Assembly (NCBI GenBank): GCA_027490725.1
Contig: JAIXXN010000012.1
Coordinates: 47,005-111,004, forward strand
Reading direction: 5' to 3'
Length of the DNA: 64,000 nucleotides
Source of the DNA: Oxalobacteraceae bacterium
GTDB lineage: Bacteria; Pseudomonadota; Gammaproteobacteria; Burkholderiales; Burkholderiaceae_D
The stretch's first letter is position 1; every line of letters begins with the position of its first letter. A model generated the notes under the pieces. That model was not told the DNA's origin. It worked only from the letters and a program-made list of their open reading frames with translations, and searched no databases. The position numbers were made by a program, and so were the translations under genes. Positions 17,166 through 24,285 of the stretch are shown in pieces.

Positions 17166-18862
17166 GCGTCCACCAGTTTGCCGTGTCCAAGGAAGTTGAC
17201 TGGGCCGAGAAGCGCTATCTGCTGGTCGATGATTTTGTCGGCATCCGCCAGCTGTTGCGTGAATCCTTGCGCAATCTCGGGGCCAAGCATATCGATCAGG
17301 CGGCCAGCGGTGGCGAGGCCATGGTCTTGCTGGGCAAAACCCGTTATGACGTGGTGCTGTGCGATTACAACCTTGGCGATGGCAAGAATGGCCAGCAGGT
17401 GCTGGAAGAAGCGCGCTTGCGCAATCTGCTACTGCCCAGCAGTGTGTGGCTGATGGTGTCGGCGGAAAAGAGCGTCGAATCGGTGATGGGGGCTGCCGAG
17501 CACCAGCCCGACGCGTATCTGATCAAGCCGATTAGCGAAGGCGTACTGCTGACCCGTTTGAACCGGGTCTGGAACAAGAAGCAGATTTTCCGTGAAATCG
17601 ATCACGCCTTCGCGGACAAGGATTTTCTGCGTGCCGCCAAACTGTGCGATGAACAGATCGCCAGTAATCCGCTGCACGAAATTGATCTGCTGCGCATGAA
17701 GGCGACCCTGCTGCTGAAAAGCGGCGAACCGGAAAAGGCCCGCCGCGTGTACGAGCGCGTGCTAGAAGAGCGGGATTACAACTGGGCGCGCTGTGGTCTG
17801 GCGCGGATCCTCATGAACAATGGCGAAGTGGCCTCGGCGCAGGCGATGTTCCAGTCCGTGATTGCCGATAACCGCTTCTATATCGACGCCTTCGATCAGC
17901 TGGCAGCATCCTTGCTGTTGCAGGGGAATATCGAGGAAGCCTACAGCGTGCTGGAAAAAGCCGCCAAGCTATCGCCCAATTCGGTGCTGCGGCAAAGTGC
18001 GCTCGGCCAGAATGCGCTCAAGCTGGGGAATATTCCGGTTGCCGAAAAGGCCTTCCGCAAGTGTATCGACATCGGCGAATACTCGGTGCGTAAAACTCCC
18101 GATGCATTTTTTGGTCTGGCGCGGGTGTGCGGTCTGAAGAACGATATCAAGGAGGCGCAGCGTTTGTTGAATGCGGCGATCCACCAGTTCGGCGGCGATC
18201 AGGTGGTGTTGCGCGCCAAGATAACCGAAGGGCTGGTGTATCACGAGAGTGGTGATTTCCGGCGCGCCCGCAAATCCGGTGATGAGCTGGAAGTCATGCT
18301 GGCTGACGAGAATCGCCAGCGGCCCGGCAATGCCACCTGTCTGGAAATGGCGACGCTGCTGTTTGCGGTGGGCGTCAAGGAAGCGGCCACCACCTTGCTG
18401 TGTTTTGTGGCACGGAATAACCACGATAATCTGCCTCTGCTCGATCAGGTACAGCAGATTTTCGACAAGGCGCGTCTCAGTGAAGAGGGCGCAGAATATA
18501 TCCGGGTGGCGCGCAAGGAAGCCACCGACATGATGAATACCGGTGTGCTGTTGTGGAAAACCGGCAAACTGGACGAAGCGGTCGAATGGATGCGGGTGGC
18601 GCGCAAAGCACTGCCGAACAATCTGCGTATTCTGTTTAATGCGGCGCAGATTCTGATTTCGAGTATGCAGCAGGGTGGCCATGATGCCGCGCTGGCCGAT
18701 GAGGCGCTGGCGGTGCTGATGCACGTCGATGCACTGGCGCCGGGACAGCAGCGTTTTGCCCAGTTGATGGAGCAGCTGGCGCAGTTGGCGCCGATTTCCG
18801 GCGTAGTGGCGGCGACTGCCGCCAGCGAATTCGAAGCAGAGAATGGCCCGCTACCGGAATGA
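17162..18862 (+). CDS. Response regulator receiver domain fused to TPR repeats
   Basis: A 566-residue protein. Residues ~17-135 are a receiver domain with Asp68 (VVLCDYNLGDG), the acidic pair in LLVDD and Lys122 (LIKPISEG). The remainder is helical TPR-like repeats, for example SGEPEKARRVYERVLEERDYNWARCGLA and AYSVLEKAAKLSPNS. No DNA-binding or enzymatic output domain is seen, so signalling should go through protein contacts on the TPR scaffold. Translational coupling to the upstream kinase supports a dedicated pair. Similar REC-TPR proteins occur widely in proteobacteria with largely unknown outputs. Domain reading is firm; function is unknown. Confidence 0.88.
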   Translation: MSVHQFAVSKEVDWAEKRYLLVDDFVGIRQLLRESLRNLGAKHIDQAASGGEAMVLLGKTRYDVVLCDYNLGDGKNGQQVLEEARLRNLLLPSSVWLMVSAEKSVESVMGAAEHQPDAYLIKPISEGVLLTRLNRVWNKKQIFREIDHAFADKDFLRAAKLCDEQIASNPLHEIDLLRMKATLLLKSGEPEKARRVYERVLEERDYNWARCGLARILMNNGEVASAQAMFQSVIADNRFYIDAFDQLAASLLLQGNIEEAYSVLEKAAKLSPNSVLRQSALGQNALKLGNIPVAEKAFRKCIDIGEYSVRKTPDAFFGLARVCGLKNDIKEAQRLLNAAIHQFGGDQVVLRAKITEGLVYHESGDFRRARKSGDELEVMLADENRQRPGNATCLEMATLLFAVGVKEAATTLLCFVARNNHDNLPLLDQVQQIFDKARLSEEGAEYIRVARKEATDMMNTGVLLWKTGKLDEAVEWMRVARKALPNNLRILFNAAQILISSMQQGGHDAALADEALAVLMHVDALAPGQQRFAQLMEQLAQLAPISGVVAATAASEFEAENGPLPE

Positions 18863-18989
18863 CGACGGCGCGCAACAGCGCGGCGGGCGTGCTTGTCTGG
18901 AACGCTTCAAATGATTACACTGATTGATGGCGTGGCCCTGTCTGCGCCATGCGAGCAATCCCGAGCACCTACAAAAAGGGCAAATACCG

Positions 18990-19205
18990 ATGCGCGATAT
19001 CGCTAAGGAAGTCTACTCGAAGATGAAAATCGGTAGTGTGGCCTGGATCCGGCCCGTTGCCGCCAAGGGCGATACGCTGGAGGCTTTTCAGTCCGCCCGT
19101 GCCAGCGCCGAAGCGCTGGAGCAGGAAGGTCTGATCGATATCGAGAAAATCCAGCGTCAGGCCGATGGCCTGATTGACGCGATCCGCATCCAGCGGCTGG
19201 CCTGA
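18990..19205 (+). CDS. Small conserved-looking protein of unknown function
   Basis: A 71-residue acidic/basic helical protein (RDIAKEVYSKMKIGSVAWIRP... ending DAIRIQRLA). No signal peptide, membrane segment or known motif was recognised. The start at 18990 is preceded by AGGG at 18977-18980, 9 bp upstream; an in-frame ATG at 18924 would add 22 residues of unconvincing sequence. It is convergent with phaM. The regular heptad-like spacing in ARASAEALEQEGLIDIEKIQRQ suggests a short coiled coil. Codon use is like the neighbours, which supports a real gene. Confidence 0.65.
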   Translation: MRDIAKEVYSKMKIGSVAWIRPVAAKGDTLEAFQSARASAEALEQEGLIDIEKIQRQADGLIDAIRIQRLA

Positions 19206-19261
19206 GCCGGCCACTGCCGCCGTACCCTGTGGTCCGGGCGCGCTTGAGTAGGCGTGTCAGC

Positions 19262-19969
19262 TTAGGATTTGCTGCCGGCCGCTTTCGGGCGTGCGCTAGA
19301 GCGGGTGGTGGCAGATTTCGCGGCAGGCTTGGCAGCCGGTTTTTTCGCGGCAGCCGTGCTGGCGGGTGCCTTCGGTTTAGTTTTGGCTTTGGCCGGCGTG
19401 GCGGCAGGCACAGTGCTGGCAACGGCCTGTTTGAACTGATCCTGCAGCATATTCCACCAGACCGCCGGGTTGGCCATGGGCGCGCCAGTGCTGGCGTCGG
19501 ACGCTGCGCTGGCACTGGCTTTGGGTGCTGCCGCTTCAGGTGCTGGCGCTGGCTGGGCCGGTTTCGGGGCTTCGGCGGCGGCCGGTTTGCTGGCCGGTTT
19601 GTCCGTGTCGGCATTGCGTGCGTGGTGGAAGAACGCCGAGACATAGGGATTGGCGTCGAAGATCGATTTGTCGCTGCCGGCCGGTTGCTGGGTTGCGGCG
19701 GCCAGACTGGCGCCGACCGATTTCAAGGTCGCGATGGTGCCGCGCTGGACTTCCAGTGCCTGAATACTCCCGCGCAGCATATTCATGTTCAGGTTCAGCC
19801 ACGCTTCAACGGCTTTCAGGTCGTTGATTTTCTTGTCCAGTTCTTCGACCGACAGCGTCGGTGCGGTCAGACCGGGCACACTCATGCTGCCCCACAGGTT
19901 TTTGACGAAATCGAGCGTATCGTTCATGACAGTGGCGCCGGGGATGTGCGGCATTTGCGGATGGGTCAT
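19262..19969 (-). CDS. phaM: PhaM-like polyhydroxyalkanoate granule regulatory protein
   Basis: A 235-residue protein. The N-terminal ~110 residues match the PhaM pattern: DTLDFVKNLWGSM, then the SVEELDKKINDLKAVEAWL helix and NMLRGSIQALEVQRGT. The C-terminal ~60 residues are Lys/Ala/Pro-rich (AAKKPAAKPAAK), like histone H1 tails. In Ralstonia, PhaM binds PHB synthase, activates it and links granules to the nucleoid through this basic tail; that is family knowledge. A middle Ala/Pro-rich linker contains the internal PAVWWNMLQDQFKQAV segment expected in this family. No phaC or phasin gene is close. The organism is therefore expected to store PHA. Confidence 0.85.
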   Translation of the reverse strand: MTHPQMPHIPGATVMNDTLDFVKNLWGSMSVPGLTAPTLSVEELDKKINDLKAVEAWLNLNMNMLRGSIQALEVQRGTIATLKSVGASLAAATQQPAGSDKSIFDANPYVSAFFHHARNADTDKPASKPAAAEAPKPAQPAPAPEAAAPKASASAASDASTGAPMANPAVWWNMLQDQFKQAVASTVPAATPAKAKTKPKAPASTAAAKKPAAKPAAKSATTRSSARPKAAGSKS

Positions 19970-20085
19970 CGAATTCTCCAGTGGGTTCAGTGTTCAGCGT
20001 AGCAGATAAGTGGCTGGCCTTCAAAAGGTTTTGACAACATTTCCCGCAGGGGGCGCACTGCCACCGAACACGTTAAACTAGCGCC

Positions 20086-21255
20086 ATGAGCCTTGCCACC
20101 CAATTCCTTCGCCGTCACCGTCGTTTGTTGCTGTTGTGCGCTGCCACGCTGCTGCTGCATCTGCTGGTGATCGACTGGGCTGGCAGCTATCTGGGCGGGG
20201 CGCGTCAAGGGCTGTCGCCCGCACCGGCCGCGCTGATGACGGCGCAGTTGCGTCTGAGTCTGCCGCGCCATGTGGCGACGCCGGAACTTGCGCCACTCGC
20301 GCCGCTAGCGGCTTTGCCAGCCGCCGCGCGACGTGCGCGACCCGCGGCGATTGCACCCCTTGCACCACCGGCGGCATCGGCCAGCACCGCTGTGGAAGCG
20401 CTGCTGGCCGATGCCGGCGCCATGCTGGCCGTGGCCGAAGCTCAGCCTCAGTCGCAGCCTCAGTCGCAAGCGCAGGCCGGTGCAGCGCAGGCGCAGACGG
20501 CAGCGGCAGCGCCAGCTGCGCCGGAACCAGCGGCGAGCGCAGGGCCACAGGAGATGCTGCCGCCACCGGCGATGCGGCGCTACAAAGTCCATCTGCCACC
20601 GTCGGCCGATTTTGATATGGAGGTGGTACGCATCGATGCCGATGGCACGCGCTGGACCGGTTCGGCCAGCATGCACTGGCACACCGATGGCAGTCAGTAC
20701 GAGGCGTCGGTGGAGGCGGGGCTGAACCTGCTGGTAACCCGTTTGAATCTGCTGGTGATGCGCAGTCGCGGCAGCATCGACGATTTCGGCATCGCGCCCG
20801 CCACCAGTATGCAGAAGCGCGCCCGGCGAGCCGAAACGGCCACCCATTTCAACCGCGATGCTGCGACCATCACGTTTTCCGCTTCCGAACGCAGCTACCC
20901 GCTGCTGGTGGGCGCTCAGGACATGACGACGGTGCCGTTCCAGCTGGGGGGGATCGGCCGTGCCGACACCAACCAGTTTGCCAGCGACATCGATATGCAG
21001 GTTGGCGAAGACCGCGAGGCGACCATCTTCCGCTTCCAGCTGGTGGGCGAAGAGGAACTCGATACACGGCTCGGTAAGCTGGTAACCTGGCATTTGTCAC
21101 GTCCGGCACGTCCCGGCAGCTATACTTCCAAGCTCGATATCTGGCTGGCGCCGGGCCTGAACTGGCTGCCGGTCCAGCTACGCAATACCGAAGCGAGTGG
21201 CGCGCTGACCACTCAGACGGTGTCCCGCATCACGACTAACGTAACCGGAAAATAA
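20086..21255 (+). CDS. DUF3108 protein with membrane anchor and Ala/Pro/Gln linker
   Basis: A 389-residue protein. An N-terminal membrane segment (residues ~13-31, LLLLCAATLLLHLLVIDW) is followed by ~140 residues rich in Ala, Pro and Gln. The latter includes a QSQPQSQAQ stretch, a TonB-like periplasmic-spanning linker. The DUF3108 domain, an all-beta periplasmic domain, begins near residue 165 (YKVHLPPSADFDMEV) and runs to the end. The function of DUF3108 is not established. The next gene starts one base after its stop and encodes a second DUF3108 protein with a cleavable signal peptide, so the two probably work together in the envelope. Confidence 0.82.
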   Translation: MSLATQFLRRHRRLLLLCAATLLLHLLVIDWAGSYLGGARQGLSPAPAALMTAQLRLSLPRHVATPELAPLAPLAALPAAARRARPAAIAPLAPPAASASTAVEALLADAGAMLAVAEAQPQSQPQSQAQAGAAQAQTAAAAPAAPEPAASAGPQEMLPPPAMRRYKVHLPPSADFDMEVVRIDADGTRWTGSASMHWHTDGSQYEASVEAGLNLLVTRLNLLVMRSRGSIDDFGIAPATSMQKRARRAETATHFNRDAATITFSASERSYPLLVGAQDMTTVPFQLGGIGRADTNQFASDIDMQVGEDREATIFRFQLVGEEELDTRLGKLVTWHLSRPARPGSYTSKLDIWLAPGLNWLPVQLRNTEASGALTTQTVSRITTNVTGK

Positions 21256-21256
21256 T

Positions 21257-22027
21257 ATGCAAGCATCGTCTCACCGTCGTCTGCTTACGCTGTGCGCTAC
21301 GGCGCTGCTGTTGACCGTGCCGCTGCTGCGCGCGGCGGAAACGCCGGCCGGCGAACACCCGAGCATCAAACGTCCCTACAATCTGGCGCCGCCGGTCGAT
21401 CTGGCCTACAGCATCAAGGCGAAGCAGCGCGGCATCAGCCTGAATGGCACGGCCAGCGTGCAGTGGCGCAGCGCCGACGGTAAATATTCGGTAAGCACCG
21501 AGAGCCGTCTTAGCCTGCTCGGCAAAATTCTGGAAAACCGCAGCGAAGGCACGGTCGACGAGTTCGGGCTGGCACCGCTGCTGTTTTACGAGAAGCGCTT
21601 CCGCAAGGAGCCGAGCCACACCAGTTTCAAGCGTGATGTCAAAACCATCACATTTAGCGAAAGCGACGATAGTTACCCGATCAAAGGGGGCGAGCAGGAT
21701 CGCACCAGCATCCAGTGGCAGCTGGCCGCCCAGGCGCGCGCCACCCCGGAAAAGTTCAAACCCGGTAGCGAATGGGTGTATTTTGTAGCGGGAAGGCGCG
21801 ATGCCGAGGTCTGGCGCTTCAAAGTGCTGAAAAATGAGGCAGTCCAGATCGGCGCGGACGAAGTGCAGGCCGTGCATCTGGTGAAGGCGCCACCACCCGA
21901 CGCGCAGGGGCAGCAGGTTGACCTGTGGCTGGCCCCGGCGATGGACTGGATGCCGGTGCGGGTGCGCTTCAATGATGACGACGGCGACTTCGTCGACCAG
22001 ACGCTGGAAAAGGCCGTCCGCAAGTAA
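21257..22027 (+). CDS. Exported DUF3108 protein
   Basis: A 256-residue secreted protein. A signal peptide (LLTLCATALLLTVPLLRA-AETPA) precedes a DUF3108 beta domain. It shares with its upstream neighbour the pattern of a repeated strand (GTASVQWRSADGKYSVSTES here, GSASMHWHTDGSQYEASVEA there) and the shared segments LDIWLAPGLNWLPV / VDLWLAPAMDWMPV near the C-terminus. The two genes are separated by a single base, pointing to one operon arising by duplication. The biochemical role is unknown. The downstream gap to the condensin operon carries a TATACT at 22036-22041 that could be a -10 element. Confidence 0.85.
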   Translation: MQASSHRRLLTLCATALLLTVPLLRAAETPAGEHPSIKRPYNLAPPVDLAYSIKAKQRGISLNGTASVQWRSADGKYSVSTESRLSLLGKILENRSEGTVDEFGLAPLLFYEKRFRKEPSHTSFKRDVKTITFSESDDSYPIKGGEQDRTSIQWQLAAQARATPEKFKPGSEWVYFVAGRRDAEVWRFKVLKNEAVQIGADEVQAVHLVKAPPPDAQGQQVDLWLAPAMDWMPVRVRFNDDDGDFVDQTLEKAVRK

Positions 22028-22118
22028 GCTCCTGCTATACTGACGCCCCCCGCAATCGGGACGTGGCTGCCTGCAAATGGCGCAGTCTCTTGGTATGTTG
22101 CGTACGAACTGGTAAAGA

Positions 22119-23486
22119 ATGATAGAACCTATAACAAGCGAGACCACGCACGAAGCGGCGCTGGATCAGCATCAGGATGGCTTGCAAGCCCACTTCCAGC
22201 CGAATTTTTCGGCCGACGAGATCGAGCAGGTCTACCACCTGAAACGCGCGCAGCCGCTGCTGCAAGTCTTCACGGCGCTGTTCCACGGCGGTTTTGATGG
22301 CGTACTGGTACGCCTGCTGGTGCTGCGCGAGCTGGCATCGGATACCGGCTCGTCGACCTTCTCGCGTGCCGATATCAATACCCGGCTGGCTTACCTGCTG
22401 CCGGAAAGTCTGGAAACGGTGCTGATGCGCCTGCGGACCAACCAGTTGCTGGCGTGGGATGCCCAGCAGGCGGTGTACCGTGTGACGCCAATGGCGCGGA
22501 ATGTGCTGTCGGCTATCGATGGCTTGCTGGCGCTGGGCAATGACGAAGACCAGGCCGACATGGGCTTCCTGCTGTCGCAAGTGGCCGGTGCCCAGGTGAT
22601 GGGCGGCGTGACGGTGGAGCAGTTGCATCACCTGCTGGGCCGTCTGGTCGATCTGACCGAAGAATTCTCTGACGCGATTGCCTCCGGTTCCGAATTCCGC
22701 CTGCGTGCTTCGCAGGCCAAATGGCATATGGCCTGCGACTGGGTAGAGAAGGGCTCGGAAATCCTGCGCGCCATCACCTCGGACGAAAAAGCCGATGCCG
22801 CCACCCACCGTGCGGCGCAGGCGATCGGCCGCGCCCAGTCGGCGCTGCTGAATATGCAGGGGATGTTCTCGCGTGCGCTGAACCAGATCGAGCGCCAGCG
22901 CGTGCATCTGGGTCAGTCCGGCCTGTCCACGACCGACATCAAGCGCTGGCTGCTGCTGCATGAAGATCTGGCCTCGCTGGCGATCGATGCCATCGATCAG
23001 CCGGTGGTGCCGCTGTTTATTACGCCTGCCGAAATGATCGACGTGGCCGAAACCGAACTGCTGGCGGACCGCGCCGCCAGCGCCGTGGCAGGTAGCCTGC
23101 CAGCCGGTACCGATGCGCCCACCACGGTGAGCGATGCGCCACCGATGCAGCGCGAACTGGATGACTGGCTGGAACGGCTGTCCGACTTTGCCGCGTTCGG
23201 CCAGCAGGCTGGCGCCGCAGCGTCAATGCCACATTCGGTGCAGGCGCACGAAACGCTGCTGCCGGCATCGTTTGCGGTGGCTTCCTACCGCGCCTCGCTG
23301 CTGCCCCTGCTGGGCGACGCGGACGAAGCACGCTTGCAGGGTGCAACCGCCGAACTGGCCCGTCTGCCGGTGACTTTCACGCCGACCGATGAAATGATCC
23401 AGCTGCCCGATCTGCACGTAGCAGCCATGTCGATGGCCTCCCTCTCACTTTCTCTGAACCCGCAAGGCGACAAGTCCGATGAATGA
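22119..23486 (+). CDS. MukF/MksF-like condensin subunit (kleisin)
   Basis: A 455-residue protein, first gene of a three-gene set with a MukB-type SMC ATPase. It is mainly helical. An N-terminal winged-helix-like part (about 30-130: FTALFHGGFDGVLVRLLVLRELA ... RLRTNQLLAWDAQQAVYRVTP) resembles the MukF/MksF N-domain. A helical middle and a C-terminal region (from ~340, MQRELDDWLERLSDFA) follow; the latter may contact the SMC head. The assignment rests mostly on gene order F-E-B and size, since kleisins diverge greatly. Its end overlaps the next gene by 8 bp, so subunits are made together. It would bridge the SMC heads in chromosome organisation. Confidence 0.72.
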   Translation: MIEPITSETTHEAALDQHQDGLQAHFQPNFSADEIEQVYHLKRAQPLLQVFTALFHGGFDGVLVRLLVLRELASDTGSSTFSRADINTRLAYLLPESLETVLMRLRTNQLLAWDAQQAVYRVTPMARNVLSAIDGLLALGNDEDQADMGFLLSQVAGAQVMGGVTVEQLHHLLGRLVDLTEEFSDAIASGSEFRLRASQAKWHMACDWVEKGSEILRAITSDEKADAATHRAAQAIGRAQSALLNMQGMFSRALNQIERQRVHLGQSGLSTTDIKRWLLLHEDLASLAIDAIDQPVVPLFITPAEMIDVAETELLADRAASAVAGSLPAGTDAPTTVSDAPPMQRELDDWLERLSDFAAFGQQAGAAASMPHSVQAHETLLPASFAVASYRASLLPLLGDADEARLQGATAELARLPVTFTPTDEMIQLPDLHVAAMSMASLSLSLNPQGDKSDE

Positions 23487-24282
23487 CGATTCCCAAATTC
23501 TGATCGCCCGCCTGCTGACGCACCAGAGCCTGCGCCGTGACGACAAGCTGGTCAAGCGCGTGCTGTCGGATGAACTGTTCCGCGCCGAAGTCGATGCGCG
23601 ACTGCTGGCCACCGGCCTGAAATTACTCGATAACGTGTATGCCGATCACGTCACGCTGGCGCTGCATCGCGCCATCGAGCCGAAGATTTTCGGCGCCCGC
23701 GATATCTGGCAGAACAATAACTTCGGGCTGTCGCGCGACGGCGTGGCCTTGCTGGTGGTGCTGTGGGCGCAGATTATTCTGCCCAAGCGCGAGCGCCAGG
23801 AAACCCACCAGCATGCCGATGATGACCAGAACGATATGTTCGGCGTCGAGAAGCCGCTGCCACGTGCGGAAGATACCTCGATCGGGATCGCCTACAAGGC
23901 GCTGCTGGCCGACTTCGGCGACAAACTCGGCAAGAAGACCCGCCTCGATATGAATCTGGGCATTCTGGCCAAGCTGGGCTTCATCGAACGACGCGGTGAC
24001 GTGATTGTGGAAGGCCCGCTGCTGGACCTGATGATGGATACCGACTTGCTGAAAGAGCGCATCATCAACGGCGCGCTGGCCGATGTGTTCAAGCGTTCGC
24101 CCGCGCAGATTATTCCCGTGCCGCGCCAGTTCGTGCCGCCCGTACAGGAAGCCGATGTGGCGGCTGACGCAGTTGCCGACGCAGTTTCCGATGCTGCCGT
24201 CCCTACCGATGCCGAGGTGGACGCCGACGCTGCCAGCGGCAGCGACAGCGCCGCCGATACCGAATTTCCAGACGAGAGCTAA
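23479..24282 (+). CDS. MukE/MksE-like condensin subunit
   Basis: A 267-residue protein between the kleisin-like and SMC genes. Residues 1-200 are a compact helical/winged-helix region including EPKIFGARDIWQNNNFGLSR and GVALLVVLWAQIILPKRE. The last ~55 residues are an acidic Ala/Asp-rich tail (AADAVADAVSDA...) that is probably disordered. Position and size fit the KITE subunit MukE/MksE, or JetB of Wadjet. No motif is diagnostic by eye. It overlaps the upstream gene by 8 bp and is 3 bp from the SMC start, so it is tightly coupled. Confidence 0.68.
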   Translation: MNDDSQILIARLLTHQSLRRDDKLVKRVLSDELFRAEVDARLLATGLKLLDNVYADHVTLALHRAIEPKIFGARDIWQNNNFGLSRDGVALLVVLWAQIILPKRERQETHQHADDDQNDMFGVEKPLPRAEDTSIGIAYKALLADFGDKLGKKTRLDMNLGILAKLGFIERRGDVIVEGPLLDLMMDTDLLKERIINGALADVFKRSPAQIIPVPRQFVPPVQEADVAADAVADAVSDAAVPTDAEVDADAASGSDSAADTEFPDES

Positions 24283-24285
24283 GCC

